From Sciurus carolinensis (Eukaryota > Chordata > Mammalia > Rodentia > Sciuridae), in assembly GCF_902686445.1 (NCBI RefSeq), contig NC_062225.1:89516581-89580580 (forward strand): a stretch of DNA of 64,000 nucleotides, in the 5' to 3' direction. Below the pieces are notes generated by a model. The model was not told the origin of the DNA. It saw only the letters and a list, made by a program, of their open reading frames with translations, and did not search any database. Of the stretch, positions 52,991-64,000 are shown piece after piece; the stretch's first letter is position 1, and each line of letters opens with the position of its first letter. Made by a program: the position numbers and the translations under genes.

Positions 52991-53929
52991 TTGCTCTTCT
53001 TCATCTGTCCATCGACGACAGAATAATGCAAGCTTTTAAATGTACCTTCTCCATCTGGATATTGGGCTTCCCATCAGAGGAAGACTCAGGGCTAGTGTCT
53101 GGGGAATCTCCTGGGACGATTTTCGTAAAATGTCTTGAGCTATCTTAGGGACAGTACAAGCTTATGTCTACTAATCATTAGGATCTTTAGGTAAGCCAGG
53201 AGGGTATTTCACTTCCTTAAGATGTGTTGCGTGTCCCTCAGGGGGTAGTGTGACTCAGGTTATTAATCCAGCATCACTGTAGTGGCAGGAGGGACTGAGT
53301 GTCACTCTCCTGAGCCAGTGCTGAGGAAATGGGTGTCTAATCAGCCTGGTGAAGTTTCCGGGGCACAATCTGGATCTTAGCCTATGTCTGTATTTCCCTA
53401 AAAGTTTCATCTTATTCTCAGAGCAGTAGCGCACAGATGCGCGGGAGAACACGTATCACGACACATTCTGAATGACTACTTGAGAATTTCTCCAAAGACA
53501 TGAGAGCAGAAAGCATCATTTCTGCTGAGAAATGAAGTCAACTCTCCAAATTGACACTGCAGTTTATTTTTGAGTAGATTAATTATCTCTAGATGATGGC
53601 GATGCTGGCTTATCAGAGAGGAGACTCAAACTCAGGAATGAGAAGATTCACAGGCCTTCATGACTTCATTAGAGAGAATATCACTTAACAACAAACACAA
53701 CAGCAAAGTGCTCTTTTGGGGTGACCACACAAAGCATGATCTTGGTCAAAGCAACTTAATTATATTGGCTTTTACCTTTATAAACTACAGAAGAGTAACA
53801 AGAACTAGGAAGTGTGAAGACATGGTGTATGTAATAGGTAGCGGTTAAAATTTGAGAACTGATTTCATTCATAAATTTAGTTCTTTTTATTAAAGTTTTC
53901 TTAAAAGTAAAACTAGGACAAATGTCAGG
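52991..53929. other. Unassigned sequence
   Basis: Nothing recognised. Confidence 0.35.
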
Positions 53930-54520
53930 GCAGTGTTTTTACTTCATATTACATTACACCAAATTATTTTGAAAAATCAGTTGATACTGATATTATTTAC
54001 TAAATTTATTTTTAATGCATACATTATATGATGTAACATATTTCATTATATTAGTAAAATACATGATATAAAATAATATGGTATTTTAGCTAACATGAAG
54101 CATCATTAACAATCTATATAGTAATAAAACATACAGTATTAGCATATCATATATATTCATATACTATATAATAACACAGTGATTTATTACATTAATGTGA
54201 TATATAACCATATATAATTATATTTAATATTGTATTACATAGTTTACTAGACATATTATGTAGGTATATCTCTGTATAGAGAGATAATTGTATCTTTAAA
54301 AAATATACAACATGGTAAATATTTTTCAATTTAATGATTAATTATACCACTTTTGACTTTAAATGCAAGCATAATAATTAAACTTGAGATAGCCATATTT
54401 CCTTTATTTCCATTATTTTTTATTTAGTTTTAATCATTCCCATTATTCACTTATGTATTTAAATTTTTAAAAATAATAAGTCTAATCGTTTTCATATATA
54501 AATTACTACCTATATCTTTG
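53930..54520. other. AT-rich block
   Basis: A roughly 600-bp region that is visibly dominated by A and T, with many TATATAAT-like stretches, bounded by ordinary sequence. It has no open frame of note and matches no repeat family I recognise. Confidence 0.8.
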
Positions 54521-56676
54521 ACTACGTTGGTGGGATAGAATACTGGAATTTTCTGGAATTATTGGGCCGAAGTTAAGAACTTGATAGAAATTGACAAGTC
54601 ATTTTAAAGATCATTTTAAGTTTGCGCCAATCTGTGCCTTTTCAGGTTAAGTGAAAATTATTTTCTGAGGATGTGATCTCTAAGATGGAATAAGATGTTT
54701 CAAAAGGTATTTCTAATGTGTAATGCAAAAACCGTCCTTTATTCCTTTAATTTGCACAGATACTATCATCATAGGATTGCATCATCCAAAGCAGGAGTCA
54801 GTATCTCCACATAAGCTACATTTAACTTCCCTAAAATGAAATAAAATACTAGTCGGTCCTTAACTGCACTAGCCATGCTCACGGGCCGTATTTGGTGGTC
54901 CAAACCACGCAGTGAAGAAGGGGGCGTTTCTGTTACTGCAAACCAGCCTGCTGCCAGGGAGCCTGGCGGGTACTCTTACGCACTAGGCAGCTAGTTATGA
55001 TCGTCCACTTTCAATCACAAAGCACAGAGAGACACTGTGCTGCTTAAAAACTGAAAATGAAAAATAACTCATTGGCTTGCTCCCTAATCATCAGGACAGA
55101 CGTGGCTTCCAGACAGGTTCTGGGGGACCATTTTATACCACTCTTCTTTCCCTTCTCCTGTGACATCAGCAACCCAATTTTATTTTTTTAAAAATCTTTT
55201 TATTTTCTTCCCACCTCTCCTTTTGCTGGCAAAAAATAATAGCTGGTGGGGTACCTTGTCCTCATAGCTGGTTCTCTCATCAGGGTTTTTTGGATCCAAC
55301 TTATTTTAATCCATAAATTCATTAGAGAAGAAATTTAGAGGTTTATTATAAAATAGCGTCTCTCAGTGCGTTCATGTTTAATTTATAAATCATAGAAGTA
55401 TTTTTGTTTGTTTTCATGTTTTTACATGAATCCTGAAACATTTACAGCCAGGTAGTTCATATTTCTGCCTTATTCTGCTTTGGTCTCCTCCCAGTCATCC
55501 CTGGGTGAGGGTTTCCCAGGCTTCTGAGTGGGCGGTGAACAGGCAGTCAGGGGGATGGACTGTGGGCCCCTGTCACTTCTGTTCATTTCCCCCTTTCTTT
55601 CCACTCTGACCCTCTCCTGGCTGGCTTTAGAGGGACAGTGCCATTCCGATTCTCCGTTGACCTTTCTCCATCTTCAGTTGTCAGCATCCAGAGCATTCGC
55701 AAATTCAGGCCTTGGCCAGAGGGGCTGCAGGGCTGGGACGGCATCTGCAGTCAGACCCACTGTGGAAGTGTCGTGGGGCCAGCCCTTGTGCTCTGCTGGT
55801 CTCTCGTTTTCCCACGCTGGCTCACTATTGGGTGTTCCGTCTACACTGGCTGAAGTCACCTGCGTGTTCACTGCTTACCAGGACCTGCTGTGACATCTCC
55901 ACATTCCTTCCAGCAAACCCTCAGGCCTTGCCCTGATGCTTCTGGGACTAGATTACTTCTCAAGTGTCTCCAAATTCACTTTCACTTTCGAGGAACCGAA
56001 ACATGACATTCAGATGATATGTTGCTTGTTCTAAAACATAATTCAGAATTATGATCAGTAGACATAAAAAGACAAGACCTTGGATAGATATTGAATTAGT
56101 GGTGAGCGAATGTGTGGTTGCATCTCTTAAAGCAGCATCATATTTAACTCAATAGCACATTTAACTCCCAGCGCAAGACTGTTATTTTTATGCATTGCCT
56201 TTTCAAATTTTGATTGCAGCGTTTAAAAAGTTTTGTAAAATGAATTGGGTAGCAGTCCATGTGTCTGTGCTCTGGAATTTATTAACTGTTTGGAATCTAT
56301 CTTCTTCTTAATGTTGAAAATAGTGGATCTATAGTATCATGCTTATTCACATTCTAGTCATTGTTGCTGTGTTTTGACAACTTAAAAATATGCAGAAGAT
56401 TATTCATTCAGCACAAGTGACATCCAAGCCTGCATCGGGCCACCGCCCAGGCTTTGGGCCCCACTGTCCAGCAGTGCCTGGACCCCATGGCTTCCGCATT
56501 TTCATGTTCATGTGTCACAGGTCTGCTCTTACAATGTTTTATCCATTTTGTTATCTTCTATATTTTGATTCGTTTTATTAGTTTTGAGCTCTATTTTTGT
56601 ATTATTTTGAGTAATCTTATTTCTCAAATTTCTCAAAATCAGTCTGTTTTATATGTATTTTATTTTATTCTGTGAT
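54521..56676. other. Unassigned sequence
   Basis: Nothing recognised. The 121-codon open frame at 55,528-55,893 overlaps others in two frames and has no domain. Confidence 0.4.
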
Positions 56677-56734
56677 GAACAGGGTGCTGTAAGTTATGAA
56701 TTTAACATTGTATGTAACTAGCAGCACCCTGTTC
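56677..56734. other. Hairpin: 13-bp perfect stem plus inner 5-bp stem
   Basis: GAACAGGGTGCTG (56,677-56,689) pairs perfectly with CAGCACCCTGTTC (56,722-56,734). After a two-base mismatch, AGTTA (56,692-56,696) pairs with TAACT (56,715-56,719), leaving an 18-base loop. Flanks do not extend the pairing. It could be a remnant of a short inverted-repeat transposon or a small-RNA hairpin; nothing decides between them here. Confidence 0.7.
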
Positions 56735-57949
56735 TATATGTTGTAATAAGAGATATTTTTAGTTTTAAATTTTTGCTCATTTGATTTACACATGCACATT
56801 CCTTTGGCTCTCATTAAGTAGGATTTTGTAGCTACTTGCAGTATTTCTCACCCTTGATTGGATGAGCCACCTTTCCCAGGATGGAAGGCACCCTAGGATT
56901 AATATTCTTGAGCACTGCCAATTTCCTTCTTTCATATGTTGTCCAGCTTTGGATCCAAGTGCTCAAGACTCCCCTGCTTTATGTTAAAAGGAAGTATTCC
57001 TGTTTTCTTCCACTGTCTTGGATTTGAATCCTCTGGTTGGCTGGTTTCGCTGACTATGGTGAAGCTGGGAAGAGTCTGTAGTTTCTTTTGGGCTGAGTTT
57101 TAAGGAAATGTCCACACAAATTGTGCACCTTGTGCTATGAGCGGTTCCAGTCACTGCCCGGTTTCTGAAATGAAAGGATAAGAAGCCTTCCTGGAGGGTC
57201 AGCGTGCCCAGGTGCAAGCTATTCTGCAAGCTCTCCTTTTGCTCCCCGTTCTGTAGGCTGCAGGCCTGCACGGGAGCAGAGCCGAGGGCAGAAGCAAGAG
57301 TGTGTCTGTGGTTCACTCAGATAACACATCTATTCAGTAGGAGGCTCTGAGTCTGTGTTTGCCATTATTTGGTTTTGTTTACTTATTTTCCTTTGCTTGG
57401 TTGTATCTTGGCTCATTTTATAGTCAGTGCAAATTCTGAGATCCCTTCGAAGAGTATTCAGAAGTCTTTCCCTAGCGCTTTTTGGAGCCAGCTGATTTAT
57501 TTTGACGTGCAGGATAGAAAGTGAGATGTTTAGTCCAAGAATACATTTTTCAGTACCTACACAATAGAAGGTATTTTTAAAAGCAATATTGTCCCTTATT
57601 GAATCTAGGGTCTATTTTTATCTTTAACATCCTGCGTTGATAGATTTTACTTATTTATCTTTATGAGCATTTTGATGAGAGGAGTGGAAAATGATCTTCC
57701 ATGCTAAGTGGACGTCTTCTTTAATGTTTTGAGTGACCTACAGGATTGGTAGAACATTTACTAACTTGAAGCTTCACTTTTATAGTGTGAGGTTCGGTTC
57801 AGTCCTGCAGATGACATCGGAAACCAGGATGTGAGCGCCTGCCTTCAACGACTAGACCCCAAGCTGCACCAACACATTAATTTGATTGGCACAGATGGCG
57901 AACCTGGGGCCAGCCTTGGCCTTGGGCTATGTTCCTCGGTCTCAGTTAT
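56735..57949. other. Unassigned sequence
   Basis: Nothing recognised. Confidence 0.35.
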
Positions 57950-58510
57950 TCAACACACACTTCCTGGGAGGGCGGAGTGCTTAAGAGGGCTGCTGCTGCG
58001 GAGGGCCTCTCTTAGTGAGGCCCAGGCCCAGAGCACCCCGATGCAGCCACGCGGGGCTGAACGGCAGCCAGCCCGAGAGATTGACAAGTGGTTGACTGAA
58101 TGAATGAAAAAATAGCTCAGTTTTAAGAAAGAATGAGAAGGAAAACGCTTTGGTGGAGCGAGAGGGAAGTCCTCCTGAAGGAAGCAACCGGGGGAGCCTA
58201 GAGCTGAGGGCAGACAGAAGCGCTAGGGAGGAGTAATGGCCTCTCCGAAGCCAGAGCAGGTGGGGAGCGCAGCGTGCCAGTCGGAAAGCAGCTGGGGGTT
58301 CACTCTTGGAGAGCTGGAGTCCCACAGAGTGTGGAGGTCATGAGGTCAGTAGGGCAGGCAGAAGCAGGTGGTGATGGGCATTGTAGGCCTTGGCTAAAGG
58401 GCTGAGGGCTGAGACCCGAGGCTGTGGGAAGAGGGGCAGAGCCAGGGCGTGGGAAGGAGGGCCTGAGGTGGGATATCCAGAAGGGCAAGGAGCACGCCTG
58501 CGTAAACAGG
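57950..58510. repeat. Ancient mammalian repeat (possible)
   Basis: Phrases such as CATTGTAGGCCTTGGCTAAA and GAATGAATGAAAAAATAG resemble an old interspersed repeat of the type whose text includes 'gtagggccttgtaggccatgg'. I cannot name the family or its ends. Confidence 0.3.
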
Positions 58511-61059
58511 AGAGCAGCAGGCCTACCTGTAAGGTAAGAATGAATGAATTGTACACAAGCACATTAGGAATTCTCGGCTCTTGCTATAAATCTAGTGAGA
58601 TCTAATACAAGTCCACATTAAAGTGAGAGAAATTGAGATAAATCCATATTCACTTCAGTTTCTTGAGAAGACAGATGAATTGATGCAGGCATTAGAGGTG
58701 ATTTTAAGGAGAGAACAGGATGGTCGCAAGGTCAGGGGGTCTCCATTTCCCAGAACATTATGCCAGTCTGTGTACAAGGTCACCAGTTTAGAGAACCCAC
58801 TCAGTTTTTGGAATCCTACTGCTATTGATGGAAACTCCCACCAACAATGACAACCAGGCGCCCCTGCAATTGGTGGTCCTCCTGCAGGCCAGCAGGGTCA
58901 GCTCTGTGGCCACAGCCTCTGTTCGCTCTTGAAGTACCCACTTCTGTGCTGGCCTCCTCTCTCTCGTGCCCTGGACACCTGTGCTTGGCTCCATGGTGTG
59001 CTGCTAGGAGAAAATGCTCCTCCGCACTCCCGGAGTTCCCAAACTGCAAGATCACACTCCGTGTCCATTGTCCCACCTCTCCAAGGAAAGGTCAGCATGG
59101 CCTTGGCGGAGCATCCCCCACCCCTTGCATTTTCTGCCTGTTTCTATTAAAGCACTCAGGACGTTTTACCCCTGAGTGGCCTCTGCCCAAGGCCCTGCCT
59201 TGCTCACCGGTACTGACTTTCTGTTTGACACTTGCCGAGTCTCTTCTTGCCTGGAGAGGCAGCACGTGCTGACGCCCTTCTCAGTGCTAACACCAAATTA
59301 CAGCTTTCTGGTTAAGTATCCATGAGAGGTCTTCCTTGACGCTTCCTACTACTTTCCACCTCCTCCGTGTTCAGGAATACCACTTCTCCTGAGGAGAGAA
59401 CTGCCCGCCCTGGCTCGCAGGTGTCTCGGCCTTAGCCACGAGGGTGGGAGAGAGTCCTTCCTCCCAGGTGGAAACCTCAGAGTGGCCGCCTTGTACCCGG
59501 GCTCTTCTTTCTTCATGTCCAGGATCTTAAAATCATGTTCCAAAGATGGTAGACTTGTCCATATGCATCCCTGATCACCTAGGTGAGCGGATCCCACTGG
59601 TTGCCTACAAGGGACATGTAGTGCGAGCAAGAAAGAAACTTTCTAAAAAACCAGCTGCTTAATTTGTGGGGTTGTCTGGTCCTGCGGTATGACATAGCTC
59701 ACCTTAACTTACAGAAACCGGTATCAAAGGAGGACTAGCTCCCTCGTGGGAACTCTGAAGTATGAGGCTTTGACTTCTGAGATGGAGAGTGAGCAGAAAA
59801 AACTCTTAACAGGGTTGTGACTTGATCATCCACATGGGAATACGGTGAAGTGCTAGCAAAGCCGCCATCTATAGTGGCTTGGAAGATAGATATGTTCTAA
59901 TAAAATTGTAGCTTTAGGCAAATAAATGGGAATAGAGACTTTGGTAGCAGGAATTGGTCGCTAATGGCTACATCTGATAAAAGTCTATGAAGAAAGGTGA
60001 GATCAGGAAGAAATTGTCCAGTTCGAAGTCAGGAAAAGAAGGGAATGGGTTGTTTATAATTCAGCAACTTGGAAATGGGTTGGAAAATGTCATTGAATCT
60101 CAGCCTCCAAATTTTGAGACTCATGGTTTGATTAAAATACAGTCTTATGACAAAAACCAATCAAAGGGCTCATTAAACTGTGAAAGCGCAAAAATTTTTA
60201 CCGAACTGCTTTTATTGGGCACAATGTTTCAGGTAAAAAAAAAAAATTGGCATGACTTTCCTTTGACATCTACAAGGTCAAGATTCCAGCAATTAGGTCT
60301 ACAAGAAATAAAAACATGTCTAAAAAAGAATTTTGGATATGGTTACTGAAACTGAAATTTGAGAGAATTGTATTTTCAAAGGTCCTAAATTAAGGCTTGG
60401 CCTCTCAACTCCATACAGGGAGGGAGCGTGCTAAGAAATTGCTAAGTCCCAAGGACAGATGCCCCCTCTGTTGAACTCCTGACTTGTGGGGTAAGTAGTA
60501 TAAGTGAAAGAAAGTTAGAACTTTCAAAGGAAAAAAATTCTCAGTTGATAAAGAAGCCTTGAAAAATAATGTCTCTCTGCAGAATTCGGGAGTGTTTATT
60601 GAAACTACATAGTCCATCTTCCATCGGTGCTGTGGCTGCAGAGACGGAAGTGGCTCTTTGTTTAGTGTCTGTTCGTTGTTTGGTTGGGTGGTTGGGCTTT
60701 GCCAGTAGCTAGCTCTCCAGAGCAAAAAGAACTAAGCCGGAGTTGCAGAGGAGCCAATAGCTCCCTGTGGCCCTGACAGCAAGGCTGTGCTGGCTCTGCA
60801 AAAGCCTCCTCTGGACAGGGTGGTCATGTCTACAAGCAGAAAGGAAGGGTGGACCCAGTGCTGTGGCCAGGGCAGACTGAGCGGCAGGGCTGCCTGCTGC
60901 CCATCTCGACTGGGACAAGACATCTTCCATGTCTGTGAGAGAAAGCCTTGTCGGCGCCCAGGAAGAGGGGACAGAGGAGACCGGAGGGCAGTGTGCTCTC
61001 TTCCTGCCTCAGATGCATGGCTGCGAGCCTTTCCCCGACTCCGTAGGCTGCTTTTCATG
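58511..61059. other. Unassigned sequence
   Basis: About 2.5 kb without a recognised repeat. Open frames at 58.8-59.3 kb and 60.4-61.2 kb overlap on both strands and carry no domain. Confidence 0.4.
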
Positions 61060-61549
61060 CCTGGTGTTTCCTTTGCTGTGCAGACGCTTCTTGGTTCCGT
61101 GTAGTGCTGCCGGTCTATTTTTGCTTTCATGGCCTGTGCTTTTGATGTCATATCCAGGACATCATTGCCAAGACCAATTGCATTGAGCTTCTCCTCCATG
61201 TTTTCTTATAGGACTTTTACAGTTTCAAGCCTTAAGTTTGTCTTTAATTCATTTTGAGTTTATTTTTGCATTTGGTGTAAGATATAGATCCAATTTCTTT
61301 CCTTTTTTGCATATGAATATCCAATATTCTCAATGTCATTTCTTGAAGAGACTGTGTTTTCTCATTGTGCATTTTTGGCACCTGGGTAACATCCAAAATA
61401 TCTAAGGAACACTTCCAATTCAATAGGAAATTAAAGAAAAAAAAAACACCTCATTTTTAAAATGGGCAAAGAAAGTGAATAGACATTTCTCCAAAGAAGA
61501 TAGGTACCAACAGGTAAAGGAGAAGGTTGTGAGGTTGTGAGGCTGTGAG

Positions 61550-62104
61550 TCTCCTTGAATTAGTCTGTCTCCAGAGAGACAGAACCAACAGGGGATGATA
61601 TAGATATGGATATAAACGTAATCAGATGGAAGAGAATTTCTTAGGGTATTATGCTCATGTGATTTTGTAGAATGAGAAAACTCTCAATGACTATTTTAAA
61701 GTTGGAGAACAAGGAAAACTGATAATGTGGCTTAGATCCAAGTTTCAGTCCCAGAACAGGGAACAGATGCTATAAATCTCAGTCTGAGGCTGAAGAACTG
61801 AGACCCTGAGTGCTGCTCCTGCAAGCCCTGGAGTCCAGAAATCAATGTCCAATGGCAGGAGAAGGCTGTTCTATCACCAATGGAGAGAGCTTCACCTTCT
61901 CTGGCCTCTTTGCTCTAGCCTGGCCTCCAGCTGGTTGGATGGTGCCCACTGACTTGGGGGGAAGTGATCTTTCTTATTCGTCCAGTAACTCAGATCCAGC
62001 CTCTTCCAGGAGCACCCTCACAGACATACCACGCAACATTGATCAACCAGCTATCTGGGTATCCCTTAATCCAGTCAAGTGGATACCTAAAATTAACATC
62101 ACAG
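61550..62104 (-). mobile_element. LTR-like repeat nested in ancient LINE-1
   Basis: It starts TTAGTCTGTCTCCAGAGAGA, CAGAACCAACAGGGGATG and ends CCACGCAACATTGATCAACC, TTAATCCAGTCAAGTGGATA, AATTAACATCACA. The pattern matches a common mammalian repeat whose usual text starts 'gggttctccagagagacagaaccaatag' and ends 'caatcaagttgacactcagtattaaccatcaca'. I read it as LTR-derived with moderate confidence. It splits the LINE-1 at AACAGGTAAAGGAGAAGG and TCATCGGAGAAGTGC. Confidence 0.5.
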
Positions 62105-62818
62105 ATCATCGGAGAAGTGCAAATTAAAACCACAGGAGAAGTCACCTCACACCAGTTAGGATGGCTGGTACCTTAACAGCAAAAGATGACCGTGTTGACC
62201 ACGATGTGGGGAAAAGGCACTCCGTCTACTCATGGTGGGAATGTAAATGGCATGGCCAATAGAACAAAGTATGGGGTTTCCTCAGAAAATCAACACAACT
62301 GCCCCACAATAGAGAAACCCCACTTCTGAGGATGTATGTGAATACCGAGCCAGGGTCTCAAGGAGGTGTCTGCTCTCCCAAGTCCACTGCAATTGTTTCA
62401 CAATAACAAAGTCATGGCATCAACACGAATGACCATTCGCGGATGAGAGGACAAAGCAGATACAGTGCATAGATTCAATCAAATGTTATTCAGCAATAGC
62501 AAATGAAGAGACCCTACCATTCATGAACGGAGATGAACCTGAAGGACTGCTGAGGGAAATAAGCCAGTCACAGCAGGACACGCACTGTGTGACGTCACCT
62601 ATGAAGGCTTCCTAGGATGGCCAGACTCAAAGACACAGAGAATGGGGGTTGCCAGGGATGGGGGGCCGGAGGGGGATGGTTCCATCGGTGCAAAGTTACA
62701 CTTTCTGAGATGACGGAGCTGCAGATGCACCGCTCCACATTGTCCCTGCCATCACGTGCTGCGTTGAACACTTAATATTTTGCCAAAAGGGTGGTTTTGC
62801 TGCTAAGTATGTTTAATA

Positions 62819-62842
62819 CACACACACACACACACACACACA
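62819..62842. repeat. (CA)n microsatellite, 12 units
   Basis: Pure CA repeat at the end of the ancient LINE-1, probably grown from its A-rich tail. Confidence 0.95.
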
Positions 62843-64000
62843 GTGTGAGAAACACGGGCATCTCTGGGGATGATGGGTGTAGCTGCTACCTCTCTTGGGT
62901 GTAGATTCACGGGACACGGTAAGGTCACGCCCGTGCAGCTGTGTACATTGAATGTGTGCCATCTGTTGTGTCACTGCTGTGCTCAATACAGCTGATATCT
63001 AGGGGAAAACCATGAACTTCTGAAGGAGAGAAAGAAAGAAGAGAACCAGCGTGAGTCTCCCGCACTCGCTGTCCCAGCTCTTGTGGGCAGGGAAGTCTGC
63101 CTGGACAGAGGGCCTCCCCTGCCTCCATTATGGGTGATGGTGACACTCATGTGACCATTCACAGCCCAGGGCGGGGAGGACCGGCTGACTGCCACCTGTC
63201 AGCAGGCCCGGGGTTCCAGGCACAGAACCCCTCACCCTGCCCAGCGGCCCAGCTCCCTGCTCGTTCTTTGGCCTGGGATAGATACACTTTCAACTTTGTA
63301 ACTTTTTCTGCGCTGGGAGAGAAGCGGAATTACTTCATCAGTTGCCTGTGCCTTAAGGAGGATGCTTTTAGTTAAGAAATCAATTCGAGCAGACACTTCG
63401 GGACTTCAGGTAGGACTCCAAGAGCCACAGTGGAGGAGCAGGAAAGAAATAGATAAAATGGGTCACCCAAGCCACAAACTGGACTCCCTGGCTGACAGGA
63501 GGGCCACGGAGGGAGAAAGGAAGAACCCAGGGTGCAGAGGCCCCAAGCAAGCTGCAGGAGGGAGCTGGAGGAGGCAGGAAAGGAAGAGGCGTGCTGTCCT
63601 GCTCCCTGGGGAGGCACCTGTGAGCCTGCGGAGCCGCCCTCAAGGTGCGTGGCCAGCTGGCTGCTCTGCCGTGGGGCAGGTCAGTGCGACCTGTCTGCTT
63701 GCTTCCTGGGACAAGCAAGGGAGGAGGACAACTCTGGAAACCGTGAACCCTGGACTGACAGAGGGTTTGAGGAGAAGGAGGCCTTCCCATGGCACCTGAG
63801 TCGGGCAGGACTTCTCTGATCTTAGGGGTGCGCTGACCACGGCGACCTCGGCACGCACCCTGAGTGCAGAGATTAGAGCTGACCTGTCCACCTTCCAGAT
63901 TCCAGTGCTACTTCTGTCCCAGGTCCAAGAACTGGTGCTGAACGAATGAGTGGTGAGCACAGGAGCGAATGAAGTCGTGTATGTGCTCACCTGCCTTCTC
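62843..64000. other. Unassigned sequence to window end
   Basis: No recognised repeat. The 145-codon plus-strand frame (63,362-63,799) and the 136-codon minus-strand frame (63,380-63,790) are antisense overlaps in GC-rich DNA and show no domain. Confidence 0.4.

Larger units (their letters stand above)
61060..62842 (+). mobile_element. Ancient LINE-1 with 5' inversion and nested insertion
   Basis: 61,060-61,375 is antisense LINE-1 (GTCATATCCAGGACATCATT, GCCAAGACCAATTGCATTG, TAATTCATTTTGAGTTTATT). At about 61,385 it switches to sense LINE-1 (AACATCCAAAATATCTAAGG, AATAGACATTTCTCCAAAG) that lies about 100 bp further along the element. Sense sequence resumes at 62,105 (TCATCGGAGAAGTGCAAAT) after a nested repeat and continues through TCAATCAAATGTTATTCAGC and AATAAGCCAGTCACAGCAGG to the (CA)n at 62,819-62,842. 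No open frame survives. The flip with a small deletion is the twin-priming pattern. Confidence 0.75.

Noticed and set aside
62995..63800. GC-rich overlapping frames at the end of the window considered as an exon
   Set aside because: Plus and minus frames mirror each other and no coding domain or reliable splice pair is visible.

Overview
This is a vertebrate, specifically rodent, nuclear DNA window of mostly non-coding sequence. Several things place it in the squirrel-related rodents (Sciuridae or close relatives). It carries composite SINEs in which a 7SL-derived B1-like half is joined to a tRNA-derived ID-like half. It has a lone ID-type SINE. It also has young LINE-1 copies whose 3' ends look like those I associate with ground squirrels and marmots. 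The species call is inference; the mammalian and rodent calls are well supported. I found no host protein-coding gene, no convincing exon, and no rRNA or functional tRNA gene. The only recognisable coding sequences are the decayed ORF1 and ORF2 of LINE-1 elements.

Layout. From 1 to 6 kb there are three minus-strand MaLR-type LTR remnants (about 0.82, 1.5 and 2.7 kb), a MIR scrap and unassigned sequence. At 6.0-7.6 kb a plus-strand MLT1-like LTR abuts a 5'-truncated LINE-1. A MIR and an L2 follow (7.6-9.2 kb), then a long, mostly unrecognised GC-richer stretch to about 16.2 kb. From 16.2 to 24.7 kb there is an MLT1-like LTR, a short tandem repeat, a small twin-primed LINE-1, an old LINE-1, an ID SINE, two hAT-type MITE remnants, MIRs, a long (TG)n tract and a LINE-1 3' tail. 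From 26 to 29.3 kb a composite SINE with a target-site duplication lies beside an ancient LINE-1. From 31 to 36.4 kb come a solo retroviral LTR with clear promoter signals, a Tigger-like remnant, MIRs and another composite SINE.

The centrepiece is an almost full-length plus-strand LINE-1 (36,958-43,683) with 5'UTR, ORF1, ORF2 and 3'UTR. It is broken by frameshifts and stops, and its reverse-transcriptase region contains a nested antisense LINE-1 tail flanked by a perfect 14-bp duplication. Downstream are another MaLR LTR, another LINE-1 3' end, an antisense LINE-1 tail (45.95 kb), a MaLR LTR (47.2 kb) and an L2 (47.5-48.3 kb). From 48.3 to 61 kb the sequence is largely unassigned, with one very AT-rich block (about 53.9-54.5 kb) and a perfect-stem hairpin (56.68 kb). 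The window ends with an ancient LINE-1 carrying a 5' inversion and a nested LTR-like repeat (61.06-62.84 kb).

The window therefore reads as a record of successive retrotransposition: ancient L2, MIR and hAT copies, MaLR LTRs, and several LINE-1 generations with at least three different 3'-end types. No gene network or new biological system is visible. The observations most worth checking are the nested and inverted LINE-1 insertions, the solo LTR promoter, the tandem repeat in the LINE-1 5'UTR, the G-rich LINE-1 3'UTR and the isolated hairpin.
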